The position numbers and the translations under genes were made by a program. DNA of 26,779 bases from IMG/VR virus record IMGVR_UViG_3300025869_000079, positions 1 to 26,779 of that record; one strand, given 5' to 3'. The notes below the pieces were generated by a model, which was not told the DNA's origin, did no database searches, and saw only the letters and a list, made by a program, of their open reading frames with translations. Shown in pieces: positions 7,717 through 15,079 of this stretch. The DNA is from a virus. Numbering within the stretch: position 1 is the first letter of the stretch; each line of letters begins with the position of its first letter.

Positions 7717-7935
7717 TTATCCATCAAGAGCCAAAGACAATCCAACGGTTAGTCCTGGCAGAGTATTCCAGGAAGTTCCGTTATAAAATTCTAATTTAGT
7801 TGAAGTGGTATTGTATATTACTGACCCAGCATCAAAAGACCCATCATCTCTTTGTGTGGTTGAAAAGGTGGGAATGTTCATACGAGCATCAGTACCACTA
7901 GAAACCATATTTGCAATTTGTCTAGTCTTGCTCAT
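7717..7935 (-). CDS. Small fibre-tip-like protein, 72 residues
   Basis: A short protein with the start MSKTRQIANMVSSG and the segment GSVIYNTTSTKLEFYNGTSW (37-56). This 'GSxxYNTTTxKLEFYNGTxW' pattern is common near the tips or chaperone ends of tail fibres in marine phages, where it usually sits inside much longer proteins. Here it stands alone between the 1017-residue fibre-like gene and the 506-residue gene, so it may be a separate fibre cap or accessory subunit (inference). The ATG at 7935 lies 18 bases after the upstream stop. There is no good Shine-Dalgarno sequence. A CATAAATA element overlaps the upstream stop, but a transcript from it would have a very short leader. Confidence 0.75.
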   Translation of the reverse strand: MSKTRQIANMVSSGTDARMNIPTFSTTQRDDGSFDAGSVIYNTTSTKLEFYNGTSWNTLPGLTVGLSLALDG

Positions 7936-7950
7936 GAGAGTCTTTATGAA

Positions 7951-7958
7951 TATTTATG
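7951..7958 (-). promoter_or_regulatory. Late promoter-like element (CATAAATA) overlapping a stop codon
   Basis: CATAAATA has one mismatch to the T4 late octamer and contains the TAA stop of the 1017-residue gene in its middle. The next ATG is only 15 bases downstream, so a transcript for the 72-residue gene would be nearly leaderless. Weaker than the other sites. Confidence 0.4.
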
Positions 7959-10900
7959 ATAACTTCGTAACTATGACTTGAGAATAGTAATTATTTCCAA
8001 TAGCACTTACATTATGTGGATTACCCATACCATATGCTGAAGATTGGGTTGTAGTACATCTATGTTGTAGTTTAAATTTTTGATTTACATCAGTTGTTGT
8101 ATATATGGTAGATCCCATACTATTAGTTTGTGCATAAAAACCAGAATCTTGACTATATGTAGAAGACCCCCGACCTCTCACAAGAGTTATAGATGTATCT
8201 AAAATCCTTGCAACATGACTATCGCATCTAAAACCTGGTGCTCTAAAATCAATTTTATATGTACCAGCTGCTTTTAAAGTCACTTCTCCTGTACTACTAT
8301 TTAAATCAATAATATCATCACCATCATAAGTAACAGTATTTAAGTCCCTATCCTGCCATGCTCCAGAGGTGAAAGATCCTCCACCAGTTGAAAAAGTTTC
8401 AACTTCATCAATAATAGCAACTGATGATGATCCACCACCTCCACCAGAAGCAGTAACAGTTGCAATACCGCCACTAGCAGTTGCAGTTACATTGGTACTG
8501 AAATTTATTGAAGTTATTCCTGTTCCAACAGAAGTTCCATTATTTTCAATCTCAATACCTGAACTACCCCCACCACCAGAAGAATTGATAGTTACTACTC
8601 CAGTTGATCCAGAGATAGTTACATTAGTTCCAGCAATAATAGAAGTTACAATTCCAGTTAATCCTGTACCAGATGATGTTGCTGTTATAAATCCAGCACC
8701 ATTGGTCAGTTGATTAGTGTTAGTAAATGATGTGGTTATAAATCCAGCACCATTGGTCAGTTGATTGGTATTGGTAAATGATGTTGTAATAAAACCAGCA
8801 CCATTAGTCAGTTGATTATTATTTGTTGGAACTGTTGGTGTATTTGTGAAATTATCATAGTCAAGATAATAAGATGCTGCTTGACTGTTTAGAGTAAAGG
8901 CATTAGTAGCATTGGTTACTGATGTAATTCCACCAATTGTTAGTTGATCTATTTTTTGAAATTCAACAACATCACCATTACTAATAAAGGGTGTCATAGT
9001 CACAACAGACCCATTGGTAGCCGTAAAGTCAACTCCACTTCTCTGTTTAATTCCGTTCAGGAATACATCAATCAAACCAACTTCATATCCACCAGTAATT
9101 GTGAAATTCGTTGTTACACCAGAAGATGTTTCTGTCTGTCTAGTGATTGTTGAGAATGGAATATTAACAGTTACAGTCGTTCCAGACCCTACAATTGTTA
9201 CACCTGCTCCAGTAAATTTAACGTCAGTAAATCCAGTTCCAACACGAACTGATCCCGATTGGATTCCAACACCAGAAATGATATTACTCAGTCCACTACC
9301 ATCACCAATAAATGAAGTAGCAGTAATAACACCAACTGCATTAATTCCACCAGCAAGAACATTAATACCACTTCTTGCAGTAACAATACCAATAGAGTCT
9401 ACGTTCTTGACATCTTCATATGTGATTGTTCCACCAACACTTAGATTGCCAGTGAACTGAACATCACCTACGACATACAGTGACTTTCCTGTTGCAGCAG
9501 ATGAGGTATTAATTCCAACAGATTTGTTAGTAGAAATGCCAATGCTATCAGTGTGCCAAGTTCCTCCAGCACCAACATTGCCACCACTCGCTACTATCCA
9601 CTTATTATTTGGGTCATCCCATTTTAAAATATAGTTGTTTTGTAAACCAGTGATATCAACATCATCAAGATCTTTGATAAAACCTGCTCCACCACCACCC
9701 ATTGTTGAGAGTTGAGTGGTAATCCTATTAATAAAAAGTCTGTAATGATTTGATAGATCATCAAGAGTAGCAAACTTTTGATCAAGCGGTGTTAATGCAT
9801 CAGTTTGCCCACCTGCTTTTTCTTTTTCAGATGGTGGTTCATTAAGAAGATAATTTTCTTGTAACTGCTTTTGATCTTTTTTGATTAACGAGGCAATATC
9901 CTTAAGTTCTCTAACAGTTGATTTTAAAGAATCAACGTCTTTTATGATAGTAGATATTTCATTATCATAATATTTGACTTCTGGAAGTAAATTTACTTGT
10001 TCTTTAAGTTCATTGAAAAACTTTAAAAGTGTTTCATCTGTCTTGATGCTCTGCTCATTGATAGAAGTAATTTCTTTTTCTAACTTCTGTTTTATTTTAT
10101 TCTGCTCACTCAGAACTGCTTTTTTTAGTTTTCTATCATCATCTTTAAATTCTCTGTGATATTCCCAAACTTTTAATGATGACTTACTTAGTTCAGAATA
10201 TATTTTATCTTTAGTTTCAGTTAATCGAGTATTAGTTTGATCAATCTTCTCACTAACATTATCTTTGAGGTTTTTGACATTTATATTTTGTTCAAAATCC
10301 TTTACTTGAATAGTCTCATTAAGTTCTGATACCTCAAAAGATATCTTTTCTTTAATTACGTCAAGATGCCCTTGAACTCTAGTAAAATCTTCGTCAATAG
10401 TATTAAAAGTATTCCCAATCCACCTAAAATCAGGTACATCTCTCGATTTTACTTTATTAAGTTCTTCTACAAGAGATGATATATCACTATCATAGTGTTT
10501 GATTTCAGGTAAAGATGTTATATCTTCTTTTAATTGTGTTATCTTATCATTAATATGTTCAATATCATGATCATAATACCTTATTGTTGGTATTTCAGGT
10601 ATTTTTGATTCAATTTCAGTTAATTTTTCCTCAAGATGTTCATTTTTTACATCTAAGTCATCAATTTTATTACTTTTTTGATCAAACTGTGTAAAATATT
10701 CCTCAATATGAGTTAATTTACTACTTAAATTACTTAATTCTTCATCATAATATTTTATTTCTGGTATTTCTGGTATCTCTTTCCTTAAATCATTAACAAG
10801 GCGTATCAGTTCTGACCATTCTGGTGCAGTCTCTGATAAAACAGGGTCAATATTCTCTATCTCTTCAACTAAAACTTCTTCTTTGGGCGATTCTGTAATA

Positions 10901-11007
10901 TAATCTTCTACTGACGGAAGTTCCTTTTCATCTATAAAATCTTTATAAGAGGGTAAATTATTTTCCTCTACTATATCATTTATTGACGGCAGGTCTTCGT
11001 TAGACAT
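7954..11007 (-). CDS. Tail-fibre-like protein with long coiled coil and C1q-like tip
   Basis: A 1017-residue protein with a clear domain series. Residues 6-41 hold three 12-residue repeats of LPS-x-x-D-aromatic/I-I (LPSINDI, LPSYKDF, LPSVEDY). About 65-390 is heptad-rich coiled coil, broken by four PEI/V-K/R-YYD-like motifs near 79, 137, 167 and 342. Then follow a Gly hinge (436-441), a DLDDVDITGL segment, beta-repeat shaft sequence with DSIGIVTARSGI (about 535-548), three 17-residue NQLTNGAGFIT repeats (about 731-775) and a compact C-terminal domain from about 863 that resembles the C1q/TNF-like jelly-roll tips of phage fibres (TSGAWQDRDLNTV ... AGTYKIDFRAPGF). It is probably a trimeric fibre or whisker contacting host or neck. 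Its place between gp16 and gp17 is unusual compared with T4. The N-terminal attachment site is unknown. Confidence 0.85.
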   Translation of the reverse strand: MSNEDLPSINDIVEENNLPSYKDFIDEKELPSVEDYITESPKEEVLVEEIENIDPVLSETAPEWSELIRLVNDLRKEIPEIPEIKYYDEELSNLSSKLTHIEEYFTQFDQKSNKIDDLDVKNEHLEEKLTEIESKIPEIPTIRYYDHDIEHINDKITQLKEDITSLPEIKHYDSDISSLVEELNKVKSRDVPDFRWIGNTFNTIDEDFTRVQGHLDVIKEKISFEVSELNETIQVKDFEQNINVKNLKDNVSEKIDQTNTRLTETKDKIYSELSKSSLKVWEYHREFKDDDRKLKKAVLSEQNKIKQKLEKEITSINEQSIKTDETLLKFFNELKEQVNLLPEVKYYDNEISTIIKDVDSLKSTVRELKDIASLIKKDQKQLQENYLLNEPPSEKEKAGGQTDALTPLDQKFATLDDLSNHYRLFINRITTQLSTMGGGGAGFIKDLDDVDITGLQNNYILKWDDPNNKWIVASGGNVGAGGTWHTDSIGISTNKSVGINTSSAATGKSLYVVGDVQFTGNLSVGGTITYEDVKNVDSIGIVTARSGINVLAGGINAVGVITATSFIGDGSGLSNIISGVGIQSGSVRVGTGFTDVKFTGAGVTIVGSGTTVTVNIPFSTITRQTETSSGVTTNFTITGGYEVGLIDVFLNGIKQRSGVDFTATNGSVVTMTPFISNGDVVEFQKIDQLTIGGITSVTNATNAFTLNSQAASYYLDYDNFTNTPTVPTNNNQLTNGAGFITTSFTNTNQLTNGAGFITTSFTNTNQLTNGAGFITATSSGTGLTGIVTSIIAGTNVTISGSTGVVTINSSGGGGSSGIEIENNGTSVGTGITSINFSTNVTATASGGIATVTASGGGGGSSSVAIIDEVETFSTGGGSFTSGAWQDRDLNTVTYDGDDIIDLNSSTGEVTLKAAGTYKIDFRAPGFRCDSHVARILDTSITLVRGRGSSTYSQDSGFYAQTNSMGSTIYTTTDVNQKFKLQHRCTTTQSSAYGMGNPHNVSAIGNNYYSQVIVTKLS
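8684..8818 (-). repeat. 51-bp tandem repeat inside the fibre-like gene
   Basis: Three units begin at 8684, 8735 and 8786, exactly 51 bp apart, each encoding a 17-residue TNTNQLTNGAGFITTSF-type unit. The first two are almost identical in DNA (both contain ATAAATCCAGCACCATTGG on the plus strand); the third carries more silent changes. The in-frame period lets copy number change without breaking the gene and would lengthen or shorten the fibre shaft. Confidence 0.85.
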
Positions 11008-11030
11008 TCTATTAGTGTAGTACTTTGGGA

Positions 11031-11047
11031 TTTCTCTCCCTGAGAAA
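11031..11047 (-). other. Hairpin in the leader of the fibre-like gene
   Basis: TTTCTC (11031-11036) and GAGAAA (11042-11047) form perfect 6-base arms around TCCCT. An overlapping alternative pairs GGGA (11027-11030) with TCCC (11037-11040), so the two folds exclude each other and both bury a purine-rich GGGAGAG in the mRNA. It lies between the late element and the ATG at 11007. No U-tract follows, so a terminator is unlikely. Confidence 0.35.
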
Positions 11048-11473
11048 CTATTTATCTGTCTGACTTGCTTGCTTTAACATTTTTTGAAGGTCCGCTGTAG
11101 AACCGACAAATAGGGCATTATTGACTGTAGTGGGTCCTTTTTGATCTTTTTCCTCACTAACATCTTTCAGTTTCTTCTGAAGATCCATCAACTTATCAGT
11201 GGCATCGGAAACGTTTTTAATAAGTTGACCTGCTACTTCATATGCTCTTGGCATCTCACTTTCTTGAGCAAGTTCAAGAATGCCATTGATTGCTTCTTGT
11301 CCTTTTTCTATTATTGAATAAAGATTTCCTCTAGTATATTCATAATCTTTATTGATGTCTTCAGTTGATGATTTGATTTTTTCAATTTTATTATCAACTT
11401 TTGTTTTATCTATTTGAACATCTGAAACTTCAACGTCAAATGCCTCATCCAAACCGTCATATTTTTTAGTCAT
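11048..11473 (-). CDS. 16: Terminase small subunit gp16
   Basis: Small terminase, which recognises or recruits DNA and stimulates the gp17 ATPase at the start of packaging. It has 141 residues against 164 in T4. The central helical oligomerisation region is visible from DYEYTRGNLYSIIEKGQEAI through SEMPRAYEVAGQLIKNVSD and TDKLMDLQKKLKDV, and the C-terminus keeps NNALFVGSTADLQKML, corresponding to the T4 NATVFMGSPTDL stretch. The N-terminal 35 residues are charged and variable. It starts 8 bases after the gp15 stop with no promoter, so it belongs to the gp13-gp16 unit. Its TAG stop overlaps a GATAAATA late element for the next gene. In T4 gp17 follows directly; here about 4.9 kb intervenes. 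Confidence 0.9.
   Translation of the reverse strand: MTKKYDGLDEAFDVEVSDVQIDKTKVDNKIEKIKSSTEDINKDYEYTRGNLYSIIEKGQEAINGILELAQESEMPRAYEVAGQLIKNVSDATDKLMDLQKKLKDVSEEKDQKGPTTVNNALFVGSTADLQKMLKQASQTDK
11049..11056 (-). promoter_or_regulatory. Late promoter -10 element (GATAAATA) for the fibre-like gene
   Basis: GATAAATA is formed from the last two sense codons (GAT AAA) and the first two stop-codon bases of gp16. It has one mismatch to TATAAATA. The next ATG (11007) is 41 bases downstream, a normal late leader length. Confidence 0.6.
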
Positions 11474-11481
11474 AATAGTAA

Positions 11482-12489
11482 TTAACTAAATCCTCCATCA
11501 AATCCAAAGTTATCTCCAACTTCAATGAATGAAGCATCTGCTTTAGTGATATTATAGATAGCAGAACCTAAAACGTGCTGCTGAATCGGAGTCTTATCTT
11601 GTGCTCTTCTAACTGTTAACTTATTATCAATTATATTGTCAACGTACATTTGCTCTTCGCCCATGTAGATATATGTTTTCTTGGTAAACTTAGTACCATC
11701 TGAAACTTCAATCACGGTGTCTTCAAAATCAATGTTTGCTGTTAACTGAGCAACTTCACTTCCATTGTAATCTTTTAGTGCTCTTGGTTCTACAGTGTAA
11801 GTAACATCTCTTTCGTACTGAGTTTTTCCTTTTGTTCTTGTTCCTGCAATATATCCAACAGAAACTTTTTCAACAATAGAAGAACTAATATCTGTAAGTG
11901 GTCCGTAAAGATAGGTCTTTGCTGTAAATCTAAAAGTATAAACTAATGCTCTTCTTGTATCAAAGTTGCCTTCATAATCATCTTCCATTGATACATTATC
12001 AAGCACAACTGGAGTATTAACTACTTCTGTTAATCCACTAAGAAGTTTAACCGGTATGGTGTACGCAGGAGTAAAATAGGGTAAAATCTGCTCAGTTATT
12101 TGCAGCATATCATCATTTAGTTTCGTCATTACAGACAATTCAAAAACCATATTATATGGTACTGGCATATATGCTTTTTTAGTTTGCTCTCCGTTATCAC
12201 CAGTTATAACAAACGTTTGAGATTTTGATACTTTTCTTTCGGGATCATAAGTCAAATCAATAAACTCAAAAGACATTCTAGGCAATGTCATTTGAACAGG
12301 AGTATTCAAATCTGGAGTCTGTTCTAATCTTGCTAAGAACTTTTGTGTAGGTCCATAAGCAAGAGGAACTTTGACGACACTCCAAGTCTCATCATTTCCG
12401 TCTTTGTGTTTAATCTCGATACCGTTAAACAGAGAACCAAATGAAATGATTGTAGATCTTAGAATTTCGTTGTAGAAATACTCAAACAT
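11482..12489 (-). CDS. 15: Tail completion / sheath stabiliser gp15
   Basis: Forms the terminal hexameric ring on top of the tail, which stabilises the tube and sheath and joins them to the gp13-gp14 neck. It has 335 residues against 272 in T4. The N-terminus MFEYFYNEILRSTIISFGSL matches the T4 start (MFGYFYN...FRRY). The conserved middle includes VPLAYGPTQKFLARL, TLPRMSFEFIDLTYDP, MVFELSVMTKLNDDMLQITE and QILPYFTPAYTIPVKL, with T4 counterparts in the same order. The roughly 60 extra residues are C-terminal (after about 250: ANIDFEDTVIEVSDGTKF ... GEEQMYVDN), a beta-rich segment like those in other marine-phage structural proteins. It follows gp14 after 39 bases; a weak TTAAATA is there, but cotranscription with gp14 is likely. 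Confidence 0.93.
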   Translation of the reverse strand: MFEYFYNEILRSTIISFGSLFNGIEIKHKDGNDETWSVVKVPLAYGPTQKFLARLEQTPDLNTPVQMTLPRMSFEFIDLTYDPERKVSKSQTFVITGDNGEQTKKAYMPVPYNMVFELSVMTKLNDDMLQITEQILPYFTPAYTIPVKLLSGLTEVVNTPVVLDNVSMEDDYEGNFDTRRALVYTFRFTAKTYLYGPLTDISSSIVEKVSVGYIAGTRTKGKTQYERDVTYTVEPRALKDYNGSEVAQLTANIDFEDTVIEVSDGTKFTKKTYIYMGEEQMYVDNIIDNKLTVRRAQDKTPIQQHVLGSAIYNITKADASFIEVGDNFGFDGGFS

Positions 12490-12528
12490 GATCTTTAAAG
12501 AATATACTTCTATTTAACAGTTTTATGT

Positions 12529-15075
12529 CTAAGGCATTCCAAAAGGATTATTCTCACTAAAATCAATAACTAGACTTGCTTCTCTTTGAATATTATCATT
12601 ATCTGCGAATGGAGTAACCTCGTCGTAAATACCTACCGTTCTGATAACACCAACCGCAGAAGATTCTGAACCAGTGATCGTTTCGCCTGCCTTGAAGTCT
12701 CCACTGACTATTGAAATCTCAAGAGTATTAGCAACTGCATCATACTCTTTAACTCTGGCTGTAGTACCACTAGTTCCACCTGTAACGATTTCATTATACA
12801 CAAATGATCCACTTGATGTAACTATTCCAGCGACTGGTTTTGGTAATGTAACATCTGGCGCTATAACATATTTTGCTCCACCATTTGAAATATAGATGGA
12901 AGTAACGAATCCTGCAGAACTGATAGTAGCAATGCCTGTTGCTTTTACAACTCCATTTACTTCTGTGTAATAGTTTTTCTCTGAGGTATCATTTGAAATT
13001 GTAACAACAGGAGGAGAAGTATATCCACCTCCACCAAATGTTACAGTTATACCTGTTACTATTCCACAATTTTGTATGCCTACTTCAACATTTTGAGTTG
13101 TTGTAGCAAGACCAACAGTGGAATTATTCACAACAAGAATTGAAGATCCAATGCTCGTTACAAAAGTATCTTTTGGTATAATATAAACTCTTTCATATGG
13201 ACTATCATATCCAGTCTGCAGTCTTACACGGTCACCAACTACCATATTAGTGGTATTGATTCCTGTAATAACTGTTGAACCTATACCTATTGTTCCAGAA
13301 GTTATAATAGAATCAAATCTTATTGTAGAAATTCCTGTAGCAATAAATTGAGTACCTATACCACCAGGACCAGCAACTGCGACATCTGGAGTAGAAACAT
13401 ATCCAAATCCACTACTACCAATAGATATGGCACTAATAGTACCAGCAATAGAAACAGTAGCAGTTGCTGTTGCTGTAATCGGTTGAGGATTTGAAAAACT
13501 AATCGTTGGTTGTACTGTATATCCTGCCCCAATAGTTGCTCCAGTTCCGACACACCATAATTTAGTTTCTGTATTGAATCCAACTGCTGTGACAATTCCT
13601 AAGATCGGATGAATAGTAGCAATACCAACTGCTACTTGAGACGGGGTTGCAGTTCCTGTTCCAAGTCCAATTGAAACTGTTGGTGCTGTTGAATATGCTC
13701 GACCTGTTGTAGTAAATGCAACAGAAGTTTCATCAATACTAGATCCATCAACTCCTCCGCCATTATCAATGGTAGCAACTGCTGGACTTGTTCCTGGATG
13801 AGCAATAACAATATCCGGTGCGCTTGTGTAGAATTTACCTTCTGTGGTTATAGCAACTTTTTTGACTGTGCCGCCTGCTAATGCGATTGGATCCATAATA
13901 GCAGAAGCAAGTCCAGCATTACCGCCTCCTGTTGGAGCACCAAAAGTCACCGTAGGTGCCTGTTTATAATAAACACCTCCCGTAGTTCCATATGGGAACA
14001 GATATGCAGATGCACCAATACTAATAGGTGCCTTTACTACACTGACTCCTGCTCCCACTTCTGACGCAGTATTAAGAATAGCAGTTGCTGCGGCACCAAC
14101 ATGTTTTGGAGTTGATATTCCAACAATTGGTGCTGTAATATATCCTCCTCCGCTATTTGCTATTGATACTGTTTGTACAGAACCTGTTGGAACAAGAATA
14201 CTAGTAGCAGCAGCTCCAGCACCAGAAAGACCTCCTCCGTGGAATGTAATAATAGGTGCTACAGTATACCCACATCCAGCATTTGTTACATTTACTGAAA
14301 CTATTTTTCCTGATGTTCCGTCACACCCAATATAATCATAAGTAAGTGATGCTATGCCAACTGCTGTTGTTCCTCCTGGTGCGGAAGAGAAAGCAACTCT
14401 GGGTAGTTCTGTATACCCTCTACCCATATTTGTAATTACAACAGATCCAACAGAACCAGTTATGCACAAATTTGAGGTTGCGGTTGCTTGTGTACTGACT
14501 CCTACAGCAATAAGTCTAAGAGTCTTGATATGACCAATCTGTTCAATTTCTTCGTCAATATCTTCGATTCCAGTATCAATAACTTCATCTTCATATCTGA
14601 AGAGTTCACATCTCAGTGTGTAAACATAGTTCTTCTGTAGTTGATAAAACGGTTGTTCGTGTTCTACATACTTGATTTCAAATAATCTCTCTCCCAATGG
14701 AAAATAGATTAAATCTCCTTCTTTTGGTCTAGTTGCTAGTTCAACATTAGGAAGATTTTTAATTAAAGGAGTAATATAGTCTTCAAACCTTTCTCTAGAC
14801 ACAACCAGAGTTAAATCATCTTTCTCTTGAATGCCGAATCGTGACAATATAGTGCCTTCTCCGCCATAACCATCATAGTTATCTACATATGCCTCAATAG
14901 GATATGCATTATCAAACTCAGATTGTATGACTTCTTTAATTACAGTAAACTTTGTAAGATATTTGCGAGGCATATAATATACCTCAATACCATACATTTT
15001 TAACTGTTCGTTGACGAGACTTTGGATTAATCCTTGTTCTCCCTTAGTTCCGTTTTGAAAAAATGGATTAAGCAT
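12529..15075 (-). CDS. 14: Neck protein gp14, enlarged by an internal repeat array
   Basis: Neck protein that with gp13 completes the head and connects it to the tail. T4 gp14 has 256 residues; this one has 848. Residues 1-190 are the gp14 body (MLNPFFQNGTKGEQGLIQSL, VYYMPRKYLTKFTVIKEVI, GDLIYFPLGERLFEIKYVEH, VYTLRCELFRYEDEVIDTGI). The last 31 residues are the normal gp14 C-terminus (DNDNIQREASLVIDFSENNP and FGMP). Between them lies about 625 residues of Gly/Ala/Thr-rich repeats with about ten GxGYxxxPxVxF-type motifs, plus one SGTTARVKEYD...GETITGSESSA module near the end. The insert therefore splits a conserved protein while leaving both ends intact. It starts 4 bases after the gp13 stop. 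The repeats probably form a beta-structured decoration of the neck (inference). Confidence 0.92.
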   Translation of the reverse strand: MLNPFFQNGTKGEQGLIQSLVNEQLKMYGIEVYYMPRKYLTKFTVIKEVIQSEFDNAYPIEAYVDNYDGYGGEGTILSRFGIQEKDDLTLVVSRERFEDYITPLIKNLPNVELATRPKEGDLIYFPLGERLFEIKYVEHEQPFYQLQKNYVYTLRCELFRYEDEVIDTGIEDIDEEIEQIGHIKTLRLIAVGVSTQATATSNLCITGSVGSVVITNMGRGYTELPRVAFSSAPGGTTAVGIASLTYDYIGCDGTSGKIVSVNVTNAGCGYTVAPIITFHGGGLSGAGAAATSILVPTGSVQTVSIANSGGGYITAPIVGISTPKHVGAAATAILNTASEVGAGVSVVKAPISIGASAYLFPYGTTGGVYYKQAPTVTFGAPTGGGNAGLASAIMDPIALAGGTVKKVAITTEGKFYTSAPDIVIAHPGTSPAVATIDNGGGVDGSSIDETSVAFTTTGRAYSTAPTVSIGLGTGTATPSQVAVGIATIHPILGIVTAVGFNTETKLWCVGTGATIGAGYTVQPTISFSNPQPITATATATVSIAGTISAISIGSSGFGYVSTPDVAVAGPGGIGTQFIATGISTIRFDSIITSGTIGIGSTVITGINTTNMVVGDRVRLQTGYDSPYERVYIIPKDTFVTSIGSSILVVNNSTVGLATTTQNVEVGIQNCGIVTGITVTFGGGGYTSPPVVTISNDTSEKNYYTEVNGVVKATGIATISSAGFVTSIYISNGGAKYVIAPDVTLPKPVAGIVTSSGSFVYNEIVTGGTSGTTARVKEYDAVANTLEISIVSGDFKAGETITGSESSAVGVIRTVGIYDEVTPFADNDNIQREASLVIDFSENNPFGMP
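12840..14457 (-). repeat. GxGYxxxPxVxF protein-repeat array within gp14
   Basis: At the protein level this stretch encodes about ten related units of roughly 50-60 residues. Each is centred on a motif such as GRGYTELPRVAF, GCGYTVAPIITF, GGGYITAPIVGI, GAGYTVQPTISF, GFGYVSTPDVAV or GGGYTSPPVVTI, preceded by a short IVSVNVTNAG-type strand and followed by a GxGAxAxA stretch. DNA identity between units is low, so the duplications are old. Confidence 0.75.
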
Positions 15076-15079
15076 AGCA

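Noticed and set aside
8684-8818. CRISPR-like array
   Set aside because: The 51-bp units are head-to-tail without unique spacers and are in frame within a fibre gene.
8369-9460. Plus-strand proline-rich open frames opposite the fibre-like gene
   Set aside because: Their Pro/Val/Thr composition is the reverse complement of the Gly/Ser/Thr-rich codons on the minus strand. No start signals or motifs; shadows of the real gene.
12510-12518. Late promoter (GTTAAATAG) between gp14 and gp15
   Set aside because: It differs from the octamer at important positions and does not match the CTAAATA variant either; gp15 is more simply read from the gp13 unit.
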